Origin: HRBIN30 sp964534275
Lineage (GTDB): Bacteria; Desulfobacterota; Binatia; HRBIN30
DNA: 64,000 nucleotides
Direction of reading: 5' to 3'
Assembly: GCA_964534275.1 (NCBI GenBank)
Contig: CAZHQG010000013.1
Span: forward strand, 1-64,000
Made by a program: the position numbers and the translations under genes. The notes under the pieces are model-generated. The model was given only the letters and a program-made list of their open reading frames with translations, was not told the origin of the DNA and made no database searches. Shown in pieces: positions 16,956 through 24,894 of the stretch; within the stretch, counting starts at the first letter, position 1, and every line of letters starts with the position of its first letter.

Positions 16956-18446
16956 TCAGCGTTCCGACAAGTCTACGTAGACGTTCTTGACCTGCGTGTA
17001 CTCGAACAGTGCCTCGCGTCCTGCTTCGCGGCCCCAGCCACTGTCCTGGTACCCGCCAAAGGGCACGGTGTACGGTAGGTTGCCGTACGTGTTCACCCAC
17101 ACGATTCCAGCCCTGAGCCGGTGAGCCACGCGGTGGGCTCTGGAAAGATTGTTCGTCCAAACACCGGCTGCGAGTCCGAACCGGGTGCCATTGGCGAGGG
17201 TCACGGCTTCCTCTTCATTCTCGAACGGAAACACGGCAAGCACGGGACCAAAGATCTCCTCTTGCACCACCGGAGAGTCTTGGCTCAGTCCGGCGACGAT
17301 CGTAGGCGAGAGAAAAAACCCGCTGGCGAGGTCGCCCCCGAGGCGCTCGCCCTTGCAGAGGAAAGTGGATCCCTGGGCCTCTGCGGCGTCGATGTAGCGC
17401 TGTACCTTTTCGAGTTGCGCGGCGGAAATTAGTGGGCCAAGGAGCGTGCCAGGAGCGAGAGGATCGCCGATCGGCAAGCCACGGCAAAACCCGACGAGGC
17501 GCTCTACAAATTCGTCGTAGATCGGCCGTTCCACGTAAATGCGCGTTCCAGCCGCACACGCCTGACCAGAAAGGGCAAGCCCCCCGAGCCCCACTGCCGC
17601 GACCGCTCGGTCGATCGCAGCATCTGCAAACACAAGTTGAGGAGATTTTCCGCCAAGTTCCAACGTCGACTTCTTGAGCAGCCGGCCAGCCGTCTCCGCG
17701 ATGCGTCGGCCCGTGGCGCATCCCCCCGTAAAGCTAACTTTGTCGACCTCTGGATGGCTCACGAGTGCCTGCCCGGTACTCGGCCCACCGGTAACCACGT
17801 TGACGATGCCTGGTGGTAGATCGGCTTCCTGGCAAAGTTCTGCAAACCGCAGTGTGGAGAGGGACCCAAGCTCGGACGGCTTGATCACCACGGTATTCCC
17901 TGTCGCCAGGGCCGGGCCGACTTTGGATCCGAGAAACACCAACGGGGTGTTCCAAGCTGTAATAGCGGCCACGACGCCGTAGGGCTCTCGCCGTTGGTAA
18001 TCGAGGGCGTTCCCGCCGGAAGGCAAAGGAACAAGGGAGCCGTAAATCTTGTCGCACCACGAGGCATAGTACTCGAGGTTGCGCACCAGGGCCTTCGCGC
18101 CAAAGTTGCGCGCGACGGTTCGCACCATACCGACATCGATTGACTCGATCGTAGCGAGTTCGTCCAAGCAAGATTCCACCTTTTCTGCGAGCCGAAGCAA
18201 CGCAGCGCGCCGTTGAGCCGGCGTGCTTTGCTGCCAGTAACGCTCGAAGGCATCGCGGGCGGCGCGGACGGCAGCATCTACGTCGGTATCGTTGGCCGCC
18301 GGGAGTTCGGCCCAACGTTCGCCCGTCGACGGGTCTTCGACCGGTAGAGTATCCGCAGAGCGTGGTTCCACCCAAGCGCCACCTACGAACAAGCGTCGTT
18401 GAGCCAGGCGTAGAAAAGGGGCTCGCGTCTCTCGATGATCGATCAC
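16956..18446 (-). CDS. NAD(P)-dependent aldehyde dehydrogenase
   Basis: The 496-residue protein has the full ALDH signature set: the oxyanion Asn in ITAWNTPLVF, cofactor Lys in VVIKPSELG, VSFTGGCATGR, the general-base Glu in LELGGKSPQLVF, the nucleophile Cys in LSGQACAAGTRIYV, and EEIFGPVLAV. It oxidises an aldehyde to the acid in the cytoplasm. GTG at 18446 is chosen because GAGGAG lies seven bases upstream and because the longer frame would run into the preceding gene. It is the last gene of the catabolic operon and follows the alcohol dehydrogenase by 11 bases, which suggests alcohol-to-aldehyde-to-acid conversion. Confidence 0.95.
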   Translation of the reverse strand: MIDHRETRAPFLRLAQRRLFVGGAWVEPRSADTLPVEDPSTGERWAELPAANDTDVDAAVRAARDAFERYWQQSTPAQRRAALLRLAEKVESCLDELATIESIDVGMVRTVARNFGAKALVRNLEYYASWCDKIYGSLVPLPSGGNALDYQRREPYGVVAAITAWNTPLVFLGSKVGPALATGNTVVIKPSELGSLSTLRFAELCQEADLPPGIVNVVTGGPSTGQALVSHPEVDKVSFTGGCATGRRIAETAGRLLKKSTLELGGKSPQLVFADAAIDRAVAAVGLGGLALSGQACAAGTRIYVERPIYDEFVERLVGFCRGLPIGDPLAPGTLLGPLISAAQLEKVQRYIDAAEAQGSTFLCKGERLGGDLASGFFLSPTIVAGLSQDSPVVQEEIFGPVLAVFPFENEEEAVTLANGTRFGLAAGVWTNNLSRAHRVAHRLRAGIVWVNTYGNLPYTVPFGGYQDSGWGREAGREALFEYTQVKNVYVDLSER

Positions 18447-18457
18447 AGCCAGTCTCC

Positions 18458-19576
18458 TCAAGGACGAATTCCGATCCGCGTCCACCCATCCTCCCCGGAA
18501 GCGCCGCGGGCGGCAGCAGCGAAGGCAGCATCGATGTCGGGAAGAGCAAACGTCCGTTCTGCAATCCGGCTCAGCGGGTAGCGGTCGCGACCCCGCACGA
18601 GAAACGCCAGCGCTTGCTGGAGCGTTGCGGGTGGGTACAGGGAAACGCCAAACAAGGAGCGGTTCGGCCCGATGAACAAGGAGGGGTCAGCAGCAAACGT
18701 GCGGCCGGGCACGATGCTACCAAGCGCGAGGTACCGGCCACCTCGTGCGAGCATGCGGATCCCTTCCGGATACGGATCCGGTACGCCCGCCACCTCGACG
18801 ACCACGTCTGCGCCCCACCCTGCGGTTGCCCGCATCACCTCGCTCGTGCGTGCGCGTGGATCAGGCATTTCTGCAAGGGAAATGGTGAGGTCTGCACCGA
18901 GCTGTCGCGCCAGAGCTAGCCGCGCTGCACTGGCATCGACCGCCACAATGGGGCTCGCCCCAAGCTCACGCGCCACGGCAGTGGCGTACAGCCCGAGGCC
19001 GCCCGCTCCTTGGATGACGACGGATTCCCCCAACCGCAGCCCCACGCGCTGGAAGCCAAAAAGCACTTGGGAGAGCGCGCAATTCGCCCCGGCAAGTTCC
19101 GCGTCGGATAGCTCTGCTGGCGCCCGAAACCGTGCTTGCTCGGCACGAATTAGATAGTACTCCCCGAATCCGCCGACGAAGTGCGGCGGCTGCTCGCAAG
19201 GGCGGTGTACCGTGGCCAAACTCAATAAGCACGCGTTTGGCTGCCCGCGCAGGCAAACTGGGCAGTGCCCGCACGGCACGTAGTACGCCCAGACAATACG
19301 GTCGCCCTCGTGCAAAGGGGCACCAGCCGAATCCACGTCGGCCCCTGGACCGATTCGCACCACGACCCCTGTGGCTTCGTGGCCGAGCACAGTTGGCGGC
19401 AATTTGCCCATCCGCTCCATCTCGCCCCGCCAGAGGTGCACGTCGGAACCACAAATGTTCGCTTGCCGAACACGTACCAGCACCTCGCCGCGAGCCGGCT
19501 CGGGCAGAGGGTACGAACGGATCTCGAAGGGGCGACCAGGGCCGAGAAAAACAGCAACAGTTCCGGTGGTACTCAC
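18458..19576 (-). CDS. Zinc-dependent alcohol dehydrogenase (MDR superfamily)
   Basis: The 372-residue protein belongs to the medium-chain dehydrogenases. ANICGSDVHLW carries the catalytic-zinc Cys, GHEATGVV the His-Glu pair, and a structural-zinc Cys cluster is visible in VPCGHCPVCLRGQPNAC. The cofactor fold has VVIQGAGGLGLYATAVA and the acidic VAVDAS. The start is taken as the GTG at 19576, with GGGAG upstream, since an earlier start would overlap the stop of the acyl-CoA dehydrogenase gene. The position just ahead of the aldehyde dehydrogenase argues for sequential oxidation of one alcohol substrate. Confidence 0.93.
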   Translation of the reverse strand: MSTTGTVAVFLGPGRPFEIRSYPLPEPARGEVLVRVRQANICGSDVHLWRGEMERMGKLPPTVLGHEATGVVVRIGPGADVDSAGAPLHEGDRIVWAYYVPCGHCPVCLRGQPNACLLSLATVHRPCEQPPHFVGGFGEYYLIRAEQARFRAPAELSDAELAGANCALSQVLFGFQRVGLRLGESVVIQGAGGLGLYATAVARELGASPIVAVDASAARLALARQLGADLTISLAEMPDPRARTSEVMRATAGWGADVVVEVAGVPDPYPEGIRMLARGGRYLALGSIVPGRTFAADPSLFIGPNRSLFGVSLYPPATLQQALAFLVRGRDRYPLSRIAERTFALPDIDAAFAAAARGASGEDGWTRIGIRP

Positions 19577-19613
19577 TTCTCGAATCTCCCTTCTCCCCGA
19601 GCACCTCGCGCGA

Positions 19614-20801
19614 TCATTCTGCACTCAACCCGGTAAGCTGCCGGGCAATGATCCGCCGCTGGATCTGTCCCGTTCCCTCGACGATATCCATCGCCTTCAC
19701 ATCGCGGAACCACTTCTCTACCAGCGCGTCCTTCCGCACGCCGGCGTCGCCGAAGATTTCCATGGCTAAGCTCGTGGCCTCTTGGGCAACTTGAGGGCAA
19801 AACGCTTTCGCGATCGAGGCTTCGAGCACGTTCGGCGCGCGCATGTCCGCCAAATATGCGGCGTGCCAGCAAAGCAGCCGGCCCGACTCGAGTTTGCGCT
19901 CGATCCACGCAAGCTTGTCCAGAAAACGGCGGTAGCGTGCAATCGAGCGCGTGAGCATGTACTGCGAGCGCAAGAATTCACGGGCCTGGTCGAACGCTGC
20001 CCGTGCGATGCCGAGAGCCATCGCAGCAACGATCGGGCGCGTTGCATTGAAGCTTTGCATGGCGCCTTTGAACCCTGCTCGCTCCTCGTACGCTGACTCG
20101 CCGCCAAGCAGGTTGGCAGCGGGTACTCTGCAATCCTCGAGGACCAGAGCGGCGCTTTCGTAGGCAACGAGTCCCATCTTGTCTTCGATGCGCGCCACGC
20201 GGAACCCTGGCGTGCCTCGCTCTACGACAAAGGCGCGGTGACCGTTACGGCCGAGCGCGGGGTCCACGGTCGCCCAGACGACCACCCAACTTGCCCGAGC
20301 GCCGTTCGAGCAAAACATTTTTTCTCCGTTCAAGACCCAATGATTTCCGTCGCGATACGCTCGCGTGCGAATGGCAGCGACGTCCGAACCGGCGTTGGGT
20401 TCCGTCATTGCAAATGCGCCCCAGCACGGTCGTTCGGATCGGGCGAACAAACCGAGGAAGCGCTCCTTTTGCTCGGGTGTTCCCAGCAAGGAGACCGGCG
20501 GACCGCCGAGTCCCGGCCCTGGCAAGGCTACGGCAACGCCGCGGTCCCAATACGACATTTCTTCAGCCAGCACCACGCCCCGGCGCGCGGACCGCCTCTC
20601 CTCCTTGCTGTCGCCTTCGTCTCCCCATCCTTGCCGTCCAATGCCCAAGTCCCAAACCAGTTGAAAGAACGGATGGTCGGCGGGGATGGGCCGATGTTGT
20701 CGGTCGGCTTCGAGTCCTAGAGGCCGCATGTGCTCGCGCCCGAGCCAGCGGATCATTTCCAGGAGGCGTTGCGTGTCTGGGTCGATCTCCAAACAAAGCA
20801 T
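19614..20801 (-). CDS. Acyl-CoA dehydrogenase (canonical)
   Basis: The 395-residue protein has all main acyl-CoA dehydrogenase features: the FAD/substrate motif CWGAFAMTEPNAGSDVAAIR, the beta-domain VLNGEKMFCSNGARA, and the C-terminal helical domain ending in IFGDAGVRKDALVEKWFRD, then IVEGTGQIQRR with Glu375 at the catalytic-base position. It would introduce an alpha-beta double bond into an acyl-CoA and pass electrons to ETF. A second, degenerate acyl-CoA dehydrogenase lies two genes upstream in the same operon and could be its partner. Confidence 0.95.
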   Translation of the reverse strand: MLCLEIDPDTQRLLEMIRWLGREHMRPLGLEADRQHRPIPADHPFFQLVWDLGIGRQGWGDEGDSKEERRSARRGVVLAEEMSYWDRGVAVALPGPGLGGPPVSLLGTPEQKERFLGLFARSERPCWGAFAMTEPNAGSDVAAIRTRAYRDGNHWVLNGEKMFCSNGARASWVVVWATVDPALGRNGHRAFVVERGTPGFRVARIEDKMGLVAYESAALVLEDCRVPAANLLGGESAYEERAGFKGAMQSFNATRPIVAAMALGIARAAFDQAREFLRSQYMLTRSIARYRRFLDKLAWIERKLESGRLLCWHAAYLADMRAPNVLEASIAKAFCPQVAQEATSLAMEIFGDAGVRKDALVEKWFRDVKAMDIVEGTGQIQRRIIARQLTGLSAE

Positions 20802-20819
20802 GGCAGCTACACTGGCGCT

Positions 20820-21899
20820 TCAAGCAACTGCAGCCGCGACCTCTAGACTCCGAAGTTCCGGCATGACGTAACGCTGCATGAGCTCCATGCTGCGGAGGAC
20901 TTTTCGATGATCGAGACCGCCAAGCCGGGTCCAACACAACAACGTGGTAAAGCCAAACATGGCATGAAGTTGGCGAATGCGTTCCACACAGTCTACCGGC
21001 GACCCGCACACCACTGCGCCGGCCATTTGCAACTGCTCCCAGGTGACTTGCGCCGCCATGTCGCGCACGCCCACGTAAGGTTCGTACGTTTTCACCGGTG
21101 GCTCCCCAGGCGGCGGTGCAATGTACTTGGCGAAAGTCCGGTAGTACCAAATGACAGGATCCGCGAAGTCACGAGCGGCCTGCTCGGCCGTATCCGCCAC
21201 GTACACCATCACCAGCGCAGCGATTTCCCTCGTTGCTGGCGCATGACCCGCGGCGCGCAACGCTGCTCGGTAGGCCTCGAGATTTTCGACCCCCGAACGT
21301 CCACCAAAACCAAACACAGGTGCACAAAGCAGGTTGAATCCACGTTGTCCCGCAGTGACGAAGCTTTCCGGGCTTAACGCCGCCATCCATACCGGAGGGT
21401 GAGGCTTTTGGAGCGGCTTTGGCTGAACGGGTACGTCACGAACCTGATAGTGCTGCCCGACAAAGTCCACGCGTTCGCGAGTCCATGCCTGAAGGATGAT
21501 TTCGAGCGCCTCGGTGAACATGGTCCGCGACTGTGTTTGATCCACACCGTAGCCACGAAATTCGTGCGGCTGGTAGCCGCGGCCCACGCCAAAATCGACC
21601 CGGCCGTCGCTCATCAGGTCGAGCAAAGCGAACTCCTCTGCCACGCGGACCGGATTGTGGAAGGGTAAGATCACGATGCCGGTGCCAAGCCGGATCCGTC
21701 GCGTGACCGGCACCAGCGCAGCGAGCATGAGCGCCGTGGAGACGCAGTAACCGTATTCGGAAAAGTGGTGCTCGGCAGGCCACACCGAGTCGAAGCCGAG
21801 TGCTTCCGCAGCTTGCAGGATTTCCATTTGTTCGTGGACCACTTGGTACTCGGTCTTTCCCATCGGGTTTTCCAACAAGTGCAGCATGCCGAATTTCAT
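20820..21899 (-). CDS. LLM-class flavin-dependent oxidoreductase
   Basis: The 359-residue protein has the luciferase-like monooxygenase fold: MKFGMLHLLENP at strand 1, the helix LGFDSVWPAEHHFSEYG, the strand RIRLGTGIVILPFHNPVRVAEE, and MSDGRVDFGVGRGYQPHEF. These are typical of the bacterial-luciferase-like group that uses FMNH2 or F420. The long frame opens at 22199, but the ATG at 21899, with AAAGGAGG upstream, begins the conserved fold. The substrate is unknown; the surrounding genes point to oxygenation or reduction of an intermediate in the same pathway. Confidence 0.94.
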   Translation of the reverse strand: MKFGMLHLLENPMGKTEYQVVHEQMEILQAAEALGFDSVWPAEHHFSEYGYCVSTALMLAALVPVTRRIRLGTGIVILPFHNPVRVAEEFALLDLMSDGRVDFGVGRGYQPHEFRGYGVDQTQSRTMFTEALEIILQAWTRERVDFVGQHYQVRDVPVQPKPLQKPHPPVWMAALSPESFVTAGQRGFNLLCAPVFGFGGRSGVENLEAYRAALRAAGHAPATREIAALVMVYVADTAEQAARDFADPVIWYYRTFAKYIAPPPGEPPVKTYEPYVGVRDMAAQVTWEQLQMAGAVVCGSPVDCVERIRQLHAMFGFTTLLCWTRLGGLDHRKVLRSMELMQRYVMPELRSLEVAAAVA

Positions 21900-21912
21900 G
21901 GTTCGCCTCCTT

Positions 21913-23004
21913 TCATGCCTCCGTTGCCGGGGGCGGCTCGTGCGCAGGCTCGAGCCACTTGGCCGCGCCCCACACGTTGACGTCGTCAGCGGCGCTGTCG
22001 CGCCCGCCACAAAGCAAGGACAAGGCGCGGGCGTCGCGCATCCATTTCTCGACAGGATGGTCACGCAAGAAGCCGTGACCACCGAGCAACTGGACGGCTT
22101 CACGCGTACAGAAGAGCGCGCATTCCACTGCTTCCAAATACGCATATGCGGCTGTTGCCAGGCTGCCGGGCTTGCGCTCTTCGAGCCGCTTTGCAGCACA
22201 CCAAGTGGCTAAACGTGCAGCTTCGATCAGCATACGCATTTCTGCCAGCGTGAACGCTGGAGCCTGGTGCTGCGCCACCGGTCGGCCGAATACGAAGCGC
22301 GTAGTTGTGTAGTCGATCGCGTATTCCAAGGCAGCGCGCGCCATGCCGACAAGCATGGCAGCGAGCGTGATGCGTATCTGGGCCCACGTGTAGGCGGTGA
22401 GAGTGCTGTCGAGCGACTGCCACCGCGCCCGCGACCCCTCGAGTACGACCTGAGCACCGCCGGCAGCGCTCAATCCGGCGGCATCCACCTGGGTACAACG
22501 GAGAGAGTCACCGCGAAACAGCGCCAGGAGCTGGTCGCAACGAATCAAGAGCCACTTGGGGTTCGTCGCCGGCACGTAGGGCAAGTCGCCGGTGAAGTGA
22601 TGCTGCCCAATTTGGACTACCTGTGCAGTGCCGTCCGCACACACGATTCGATGCTCGGGATGTGTGCGCGCATCGGCAATCACTTCTTGGGCGTCCACTG
22701 CCGCCATCGACTCGAGCACTGGCCCCAGCCAATCGAGCGCCTGGAGCGCAAGGGTTGCTCCGGCATCGGCCCAAGCGAGCTCCTCCAAGACAAGGACACG
22801 CGTCGGTAAGCCGATTTGTGTACCACCGTAGCGGGTCGGCACAGCCATCTCCGCAAACCCCAAGTTGCGGTACTCGGCGAAGAGCTCTGCCGGTAACCCC
22901 TGTTGCTCGTGTTGTCGATGCCTTGGGCGCAACACCTCTCGCGCAAATGTGCGCGCTGTGTCCACGATCAGCCGTTCTTCCGGCTCGAGCGCGAACTGGA
23001 ACAT
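21913..23004 (-). CDS. Degenerate acyl-CoA dehydrogenase-like protein
   Basis: The 363-residue protein has the acyl-CoA dehydrogenase N-terminal helices (EERLIVDTARTFAREVL, ELFAEYRNLGFAEMAVP, YGG) and C-terminal domain (YTTTRFVFGRPVAQHQA, LLGGHGFLRDHPVEKWMRDAR). The usual TEPxxGSD motif of the middle domain is missing. The catalytic-Glu site also reads LLCGGRDS, with Cys332 where the neighbour has Glu375. It may be a non-catalytic subunit pairing with the canonical enzyme, as in alpha2beta2 steroid-degradation dehydrogenases, but that is inference. GGGGAG precedes the ATG, and the regulator's stop is nine bases upstream. Confidence 0.82.
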   Translation of the reverse strand: MFQFALEPEERLIVDTARTFAREVLRPRHRQHEQQGLPAELFAEYRNLGFAEMAVPTRYGGTQIGLPTRVLVLEELAWADAGATLALQALDWLGPVLESMAAVDAQEVIADARTHPEHRIVCADGTAQVVQIGQHHFTGDLPYVPATNPKWLLIRCDQLLALFRGDSLRCTQVDAAGLSAAGGAQVVLEGSRARWQSLDSTLTAYTWAQIRITLAAMLVGMARAALEYAIDYTTTRFVFGRPVAQHQAPAFTLAEMRMLIEAARLATWCAAKRLEERKPGSLATAAYAYLEAVECALFCTREAVQLLGGHGFLRDHPVEKWMRDARALSLLCGGRDSAADDVNVWGAAKWLEPAHEPPPATEA

Positions 23005-23013
23005 CGCTCTCCC

Positions 23014-23622
23014 CTACCGTTCGTACGCAAAGGCACAAATCATGTACATGGCGGACTCACCATTGGCGGCGTTTTCCCAGAAGTGGGGTACGTCTCCCTT
23101 CAGATGCAGCACGTCCCCTGGCCCGACGATGTACTCTTCACCGCGAATCTCGAACCGAATTCGCCCTTTGATCCCGATGACAATTTCCTCTCCATGGTAC
23201 GAAATGGGCACCTCGCGGCCGCTTTTGGCACCGCGGCCAACCCGCACGAGAAACCCCTCCATGCGCGGGTGCACCAAGCGTTCGGCCACATGCTCGATGA
23301 CAATCGGAGAGCCACGCACCTCGCTCACACGCGCGGTCCCGTTCGCGACGAACCGGACGTCAGCCGGAAGCTCTTCCTGTTCGGCAAAGTAACTGATCGG
23401 ACGGCCCAGCGCGTCGGCAAGGCGAATGCACACTGCAAGCGACGGCACCAACTTGCTGTTTTCGATTTTCAAAATGGTGCTGGGAGCTAAACCGGCCCGT
23501 TCCGCCAACTCCCGCAGCGTGAGTCCAGCCTCTTCCCGAGCGCGGCGAAACTTTTCCGCCGCCTGCCGTAACGAAGTTCGTACTCGTTCCTCCCGCACCA
23601 CTTTCCGTGCCTTTTCCGCCAT
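23014..23622 (-). CDS. XRE-type regulator with C-terminal cupin domain
   Basis: The 202-residue protein has a lambda-repressor-like helix-turn-helix near residues 25-80 (LTLRELAERAGLAPSTILKIENSK) and a cupin fold near 125-200 (ISYHGEEIVIGIKGRIRFEI, YIVGPGDVLHLKGDVPHFWEN). Such HTH-cupin proteins sense a small ligand and control neighbouring catabolic genes. It is the first gene of the six-gene operon running down to the aldehyde dehydrogenase, so autoregulation and pathway control are likely. Its upstream region is shared with the divergent lipid-kinase gene and holds an inverted repeat. Confidence 0.93.
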   Translation of the reverse strand: MAEKARKVVREERVRTSLRQAAEKFRRAREEAGLTLRELAERAGLAPSTILKIENSKLVPSLAVCIRLADALGRPISYFAEQEELPADVRFVANGTARVSEVRGSPIVIEHVAERLVHPRMEGFLVRVGRGAKSGREVPISYHGEEIVIGIKGRIRFEIRGEEYIVGPGDVLHLKGDVPHFWENAANGESAMYMICAFAYER

Positions 23623-23646
23623 GGCCGCCTAATGCCATATCGGAAA

Positions 23647-23669
23647 CATTGTTGTCAATACGCAACATG
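23647..23669. promoter_or_regulatory. Candidate operator between the HTH-cupin and lipid-kinase genes
   Basis: CATTGTTG and CAACATG flank an eight-base centre; GTTG (23651-23654) and CAAC (23663-23666) are the clearest arms. On the minus strand a TTGACA hexamer (23658-23653) overlaps the centre, in a position fit for a -35 element of the regulator gene, although no good -10 is visible. Autoregulation by the HTH-cupin protein would fit. Confidence 0.35.
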
Positions 23670-23722
23670 CCTTCGAACGCTAGCGCCCTGAGGGTCTCTA
23701 GGGTACAAGCGGCCGCACCGAG

Positions 23723-24688
23723 GTGGAAATGCAGGCAGAACACCGGGCCGACGACACTGCAGGGCAGAAAGACTTGTACGTGATCGTGAATCCTGCTGCC
23801 GGAGCGGGACGCACGCGCAAGCGTTGGCCCAAGATTGCCGCAGAGCTCGTCCGGCGAGGGTTTCGGGTTCACGCCTCGCTGACAGAAGGTCCGGGGCACG
23901 CAACTGCAAAAGTGCGCGACTGGCTGCGAGCAGGTGTCGCCCACATCGTTGCGGTAGGTGGCGACGGAACCGTGAACGAGGTTGCCAATGGGTTTCTCGA
24001 CGGCCAGGTGGACCCCGGAGCGGCAGCGAAGTTGTCGGTGATCCCATCGGGAACCGGACACGACTTTGCGAGAAGCGTTGGCATCCACTCGCTGGACGAT
24101 GCGTTCCGGGCCTTGGCACGCAACGAATCCCAGCTCATCGACGCTGCGCGAGCGGTATTTCGCAACGGCGAAGCCCAAATGTGCCGCTTTTTCGTCAATG
24201 CCGCGGACGTGGGGCTCGGCGCCGCAGCGGCTGCCGCCGTGAACCGGTCGCGGAAGCTGATCGGTGGGCTGTGGACTTACGTCGCCGGTGCTTTGCGAGC
24301 GCTCTGGTCGTTTCGCTGCGTGCCGACCGTGGTCGAGGTAGACGGCCAGCGGGTGAGCGACGGCCTGGCAGAAATGGTCCTGATTGCCAACGGCCGCTTT
24401 CATGCCGGTGGCATGCGCATGGCGCCCATGGCGAGCCCGAACGATGGCTGGCTCGAGGTGCTCGTTTTGCGGCAAATCTCGCGTCTCGAACTGTTACTGT
24501 CGCTTCTGCCGCGCGTGTACCACGGACGGCATCTGAATCACCCGGCGGTCACGCACGCGCGGGGACGGAAGGTGGCGATTCGTTGTGCAGAGCCGCTGCT
24601 GTTCGAGATGGACGGCGAGCAGCCAGGAACCACAGATGTGGCCATCGAGCTTGTACCCGCGGCGTTGCGGGTAACCACGGGGCTGTAG
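23723..24688 (+). CDS. Diacylglycerol kinase/YegS-family lipid kinase
   Basis: The 321-residue protein matches the DAGK catalytic family. YVIVNPAAGAGRTRKRW is at the start, the nucleotide-binding VAVGGDGTVNEVANG is near residue 75, SVIPSGTGHDFARSVGI follows, and the C-terminal sandwich has MVLIANGRFHAGGMRMAPMA and LFEMDGEQP. It should phosphorylate a lipid such as diacylglycerol or a sphingoid base at the inner membrane. The GTG at 23723 is used; an ATG two codons later is an equal candidate, and neither has a strong ribosome binding site. It diverges from the HTH-cupin operon. Confidence 0.93.
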   Translation: MEMQAEHRADDTAGQKDLYVIVNPAAGAGRTRKRWPKIAAELVRRGFRVHASLTEGPGHATAKVRDWLRAGVAHIVAVGGDGTVNEVANGFLDGQVDPGAAAKLSVIPSGTGHDFARSVGIHSLDDAFRALARNESQLIDAARAVFRNGEAQMCRFFVNAADVGLGAAAAAAVNRSRKLIGGLWTYVAGALRALWSFRCVPTVVEVDGQRVSDGLAEMVLIANGRFHAGGMRMAPMASPNDGWLEVLVLRQISRLELLLSLLPRVYHGRHLNHPAVTHARGRKVAIRCAEPLLFEMDGEQPGTTDVAIELVPAALRVTTGL

Positions 24689-24894
24689 GGTGTAGGCAAC
24701 GCAGGCCCGGAGATGCGCGATCGGCACAGGCGCATTGCCGCAGGTTGCGAACAAACCACCGTAGCATGGCGCCGACGGTAGGAGAAACTTCTTCGCCACG
24801 ACCGCGCGACGCTCGGTCCTTCCGGCAGCCGTGTGTTCGAGAGGTAGCGAATCAAGGGTCGTGCTCGTCTGTTCCCTCCACGGTGGCAAACCGA

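Noticed and set aside
23360..24475. Minus-strand open frame of 371 residues
   Set aside because: It overlaps the lipid-kinase gene and the HTH-cupin gene in wrong frames and has no recognisable features.
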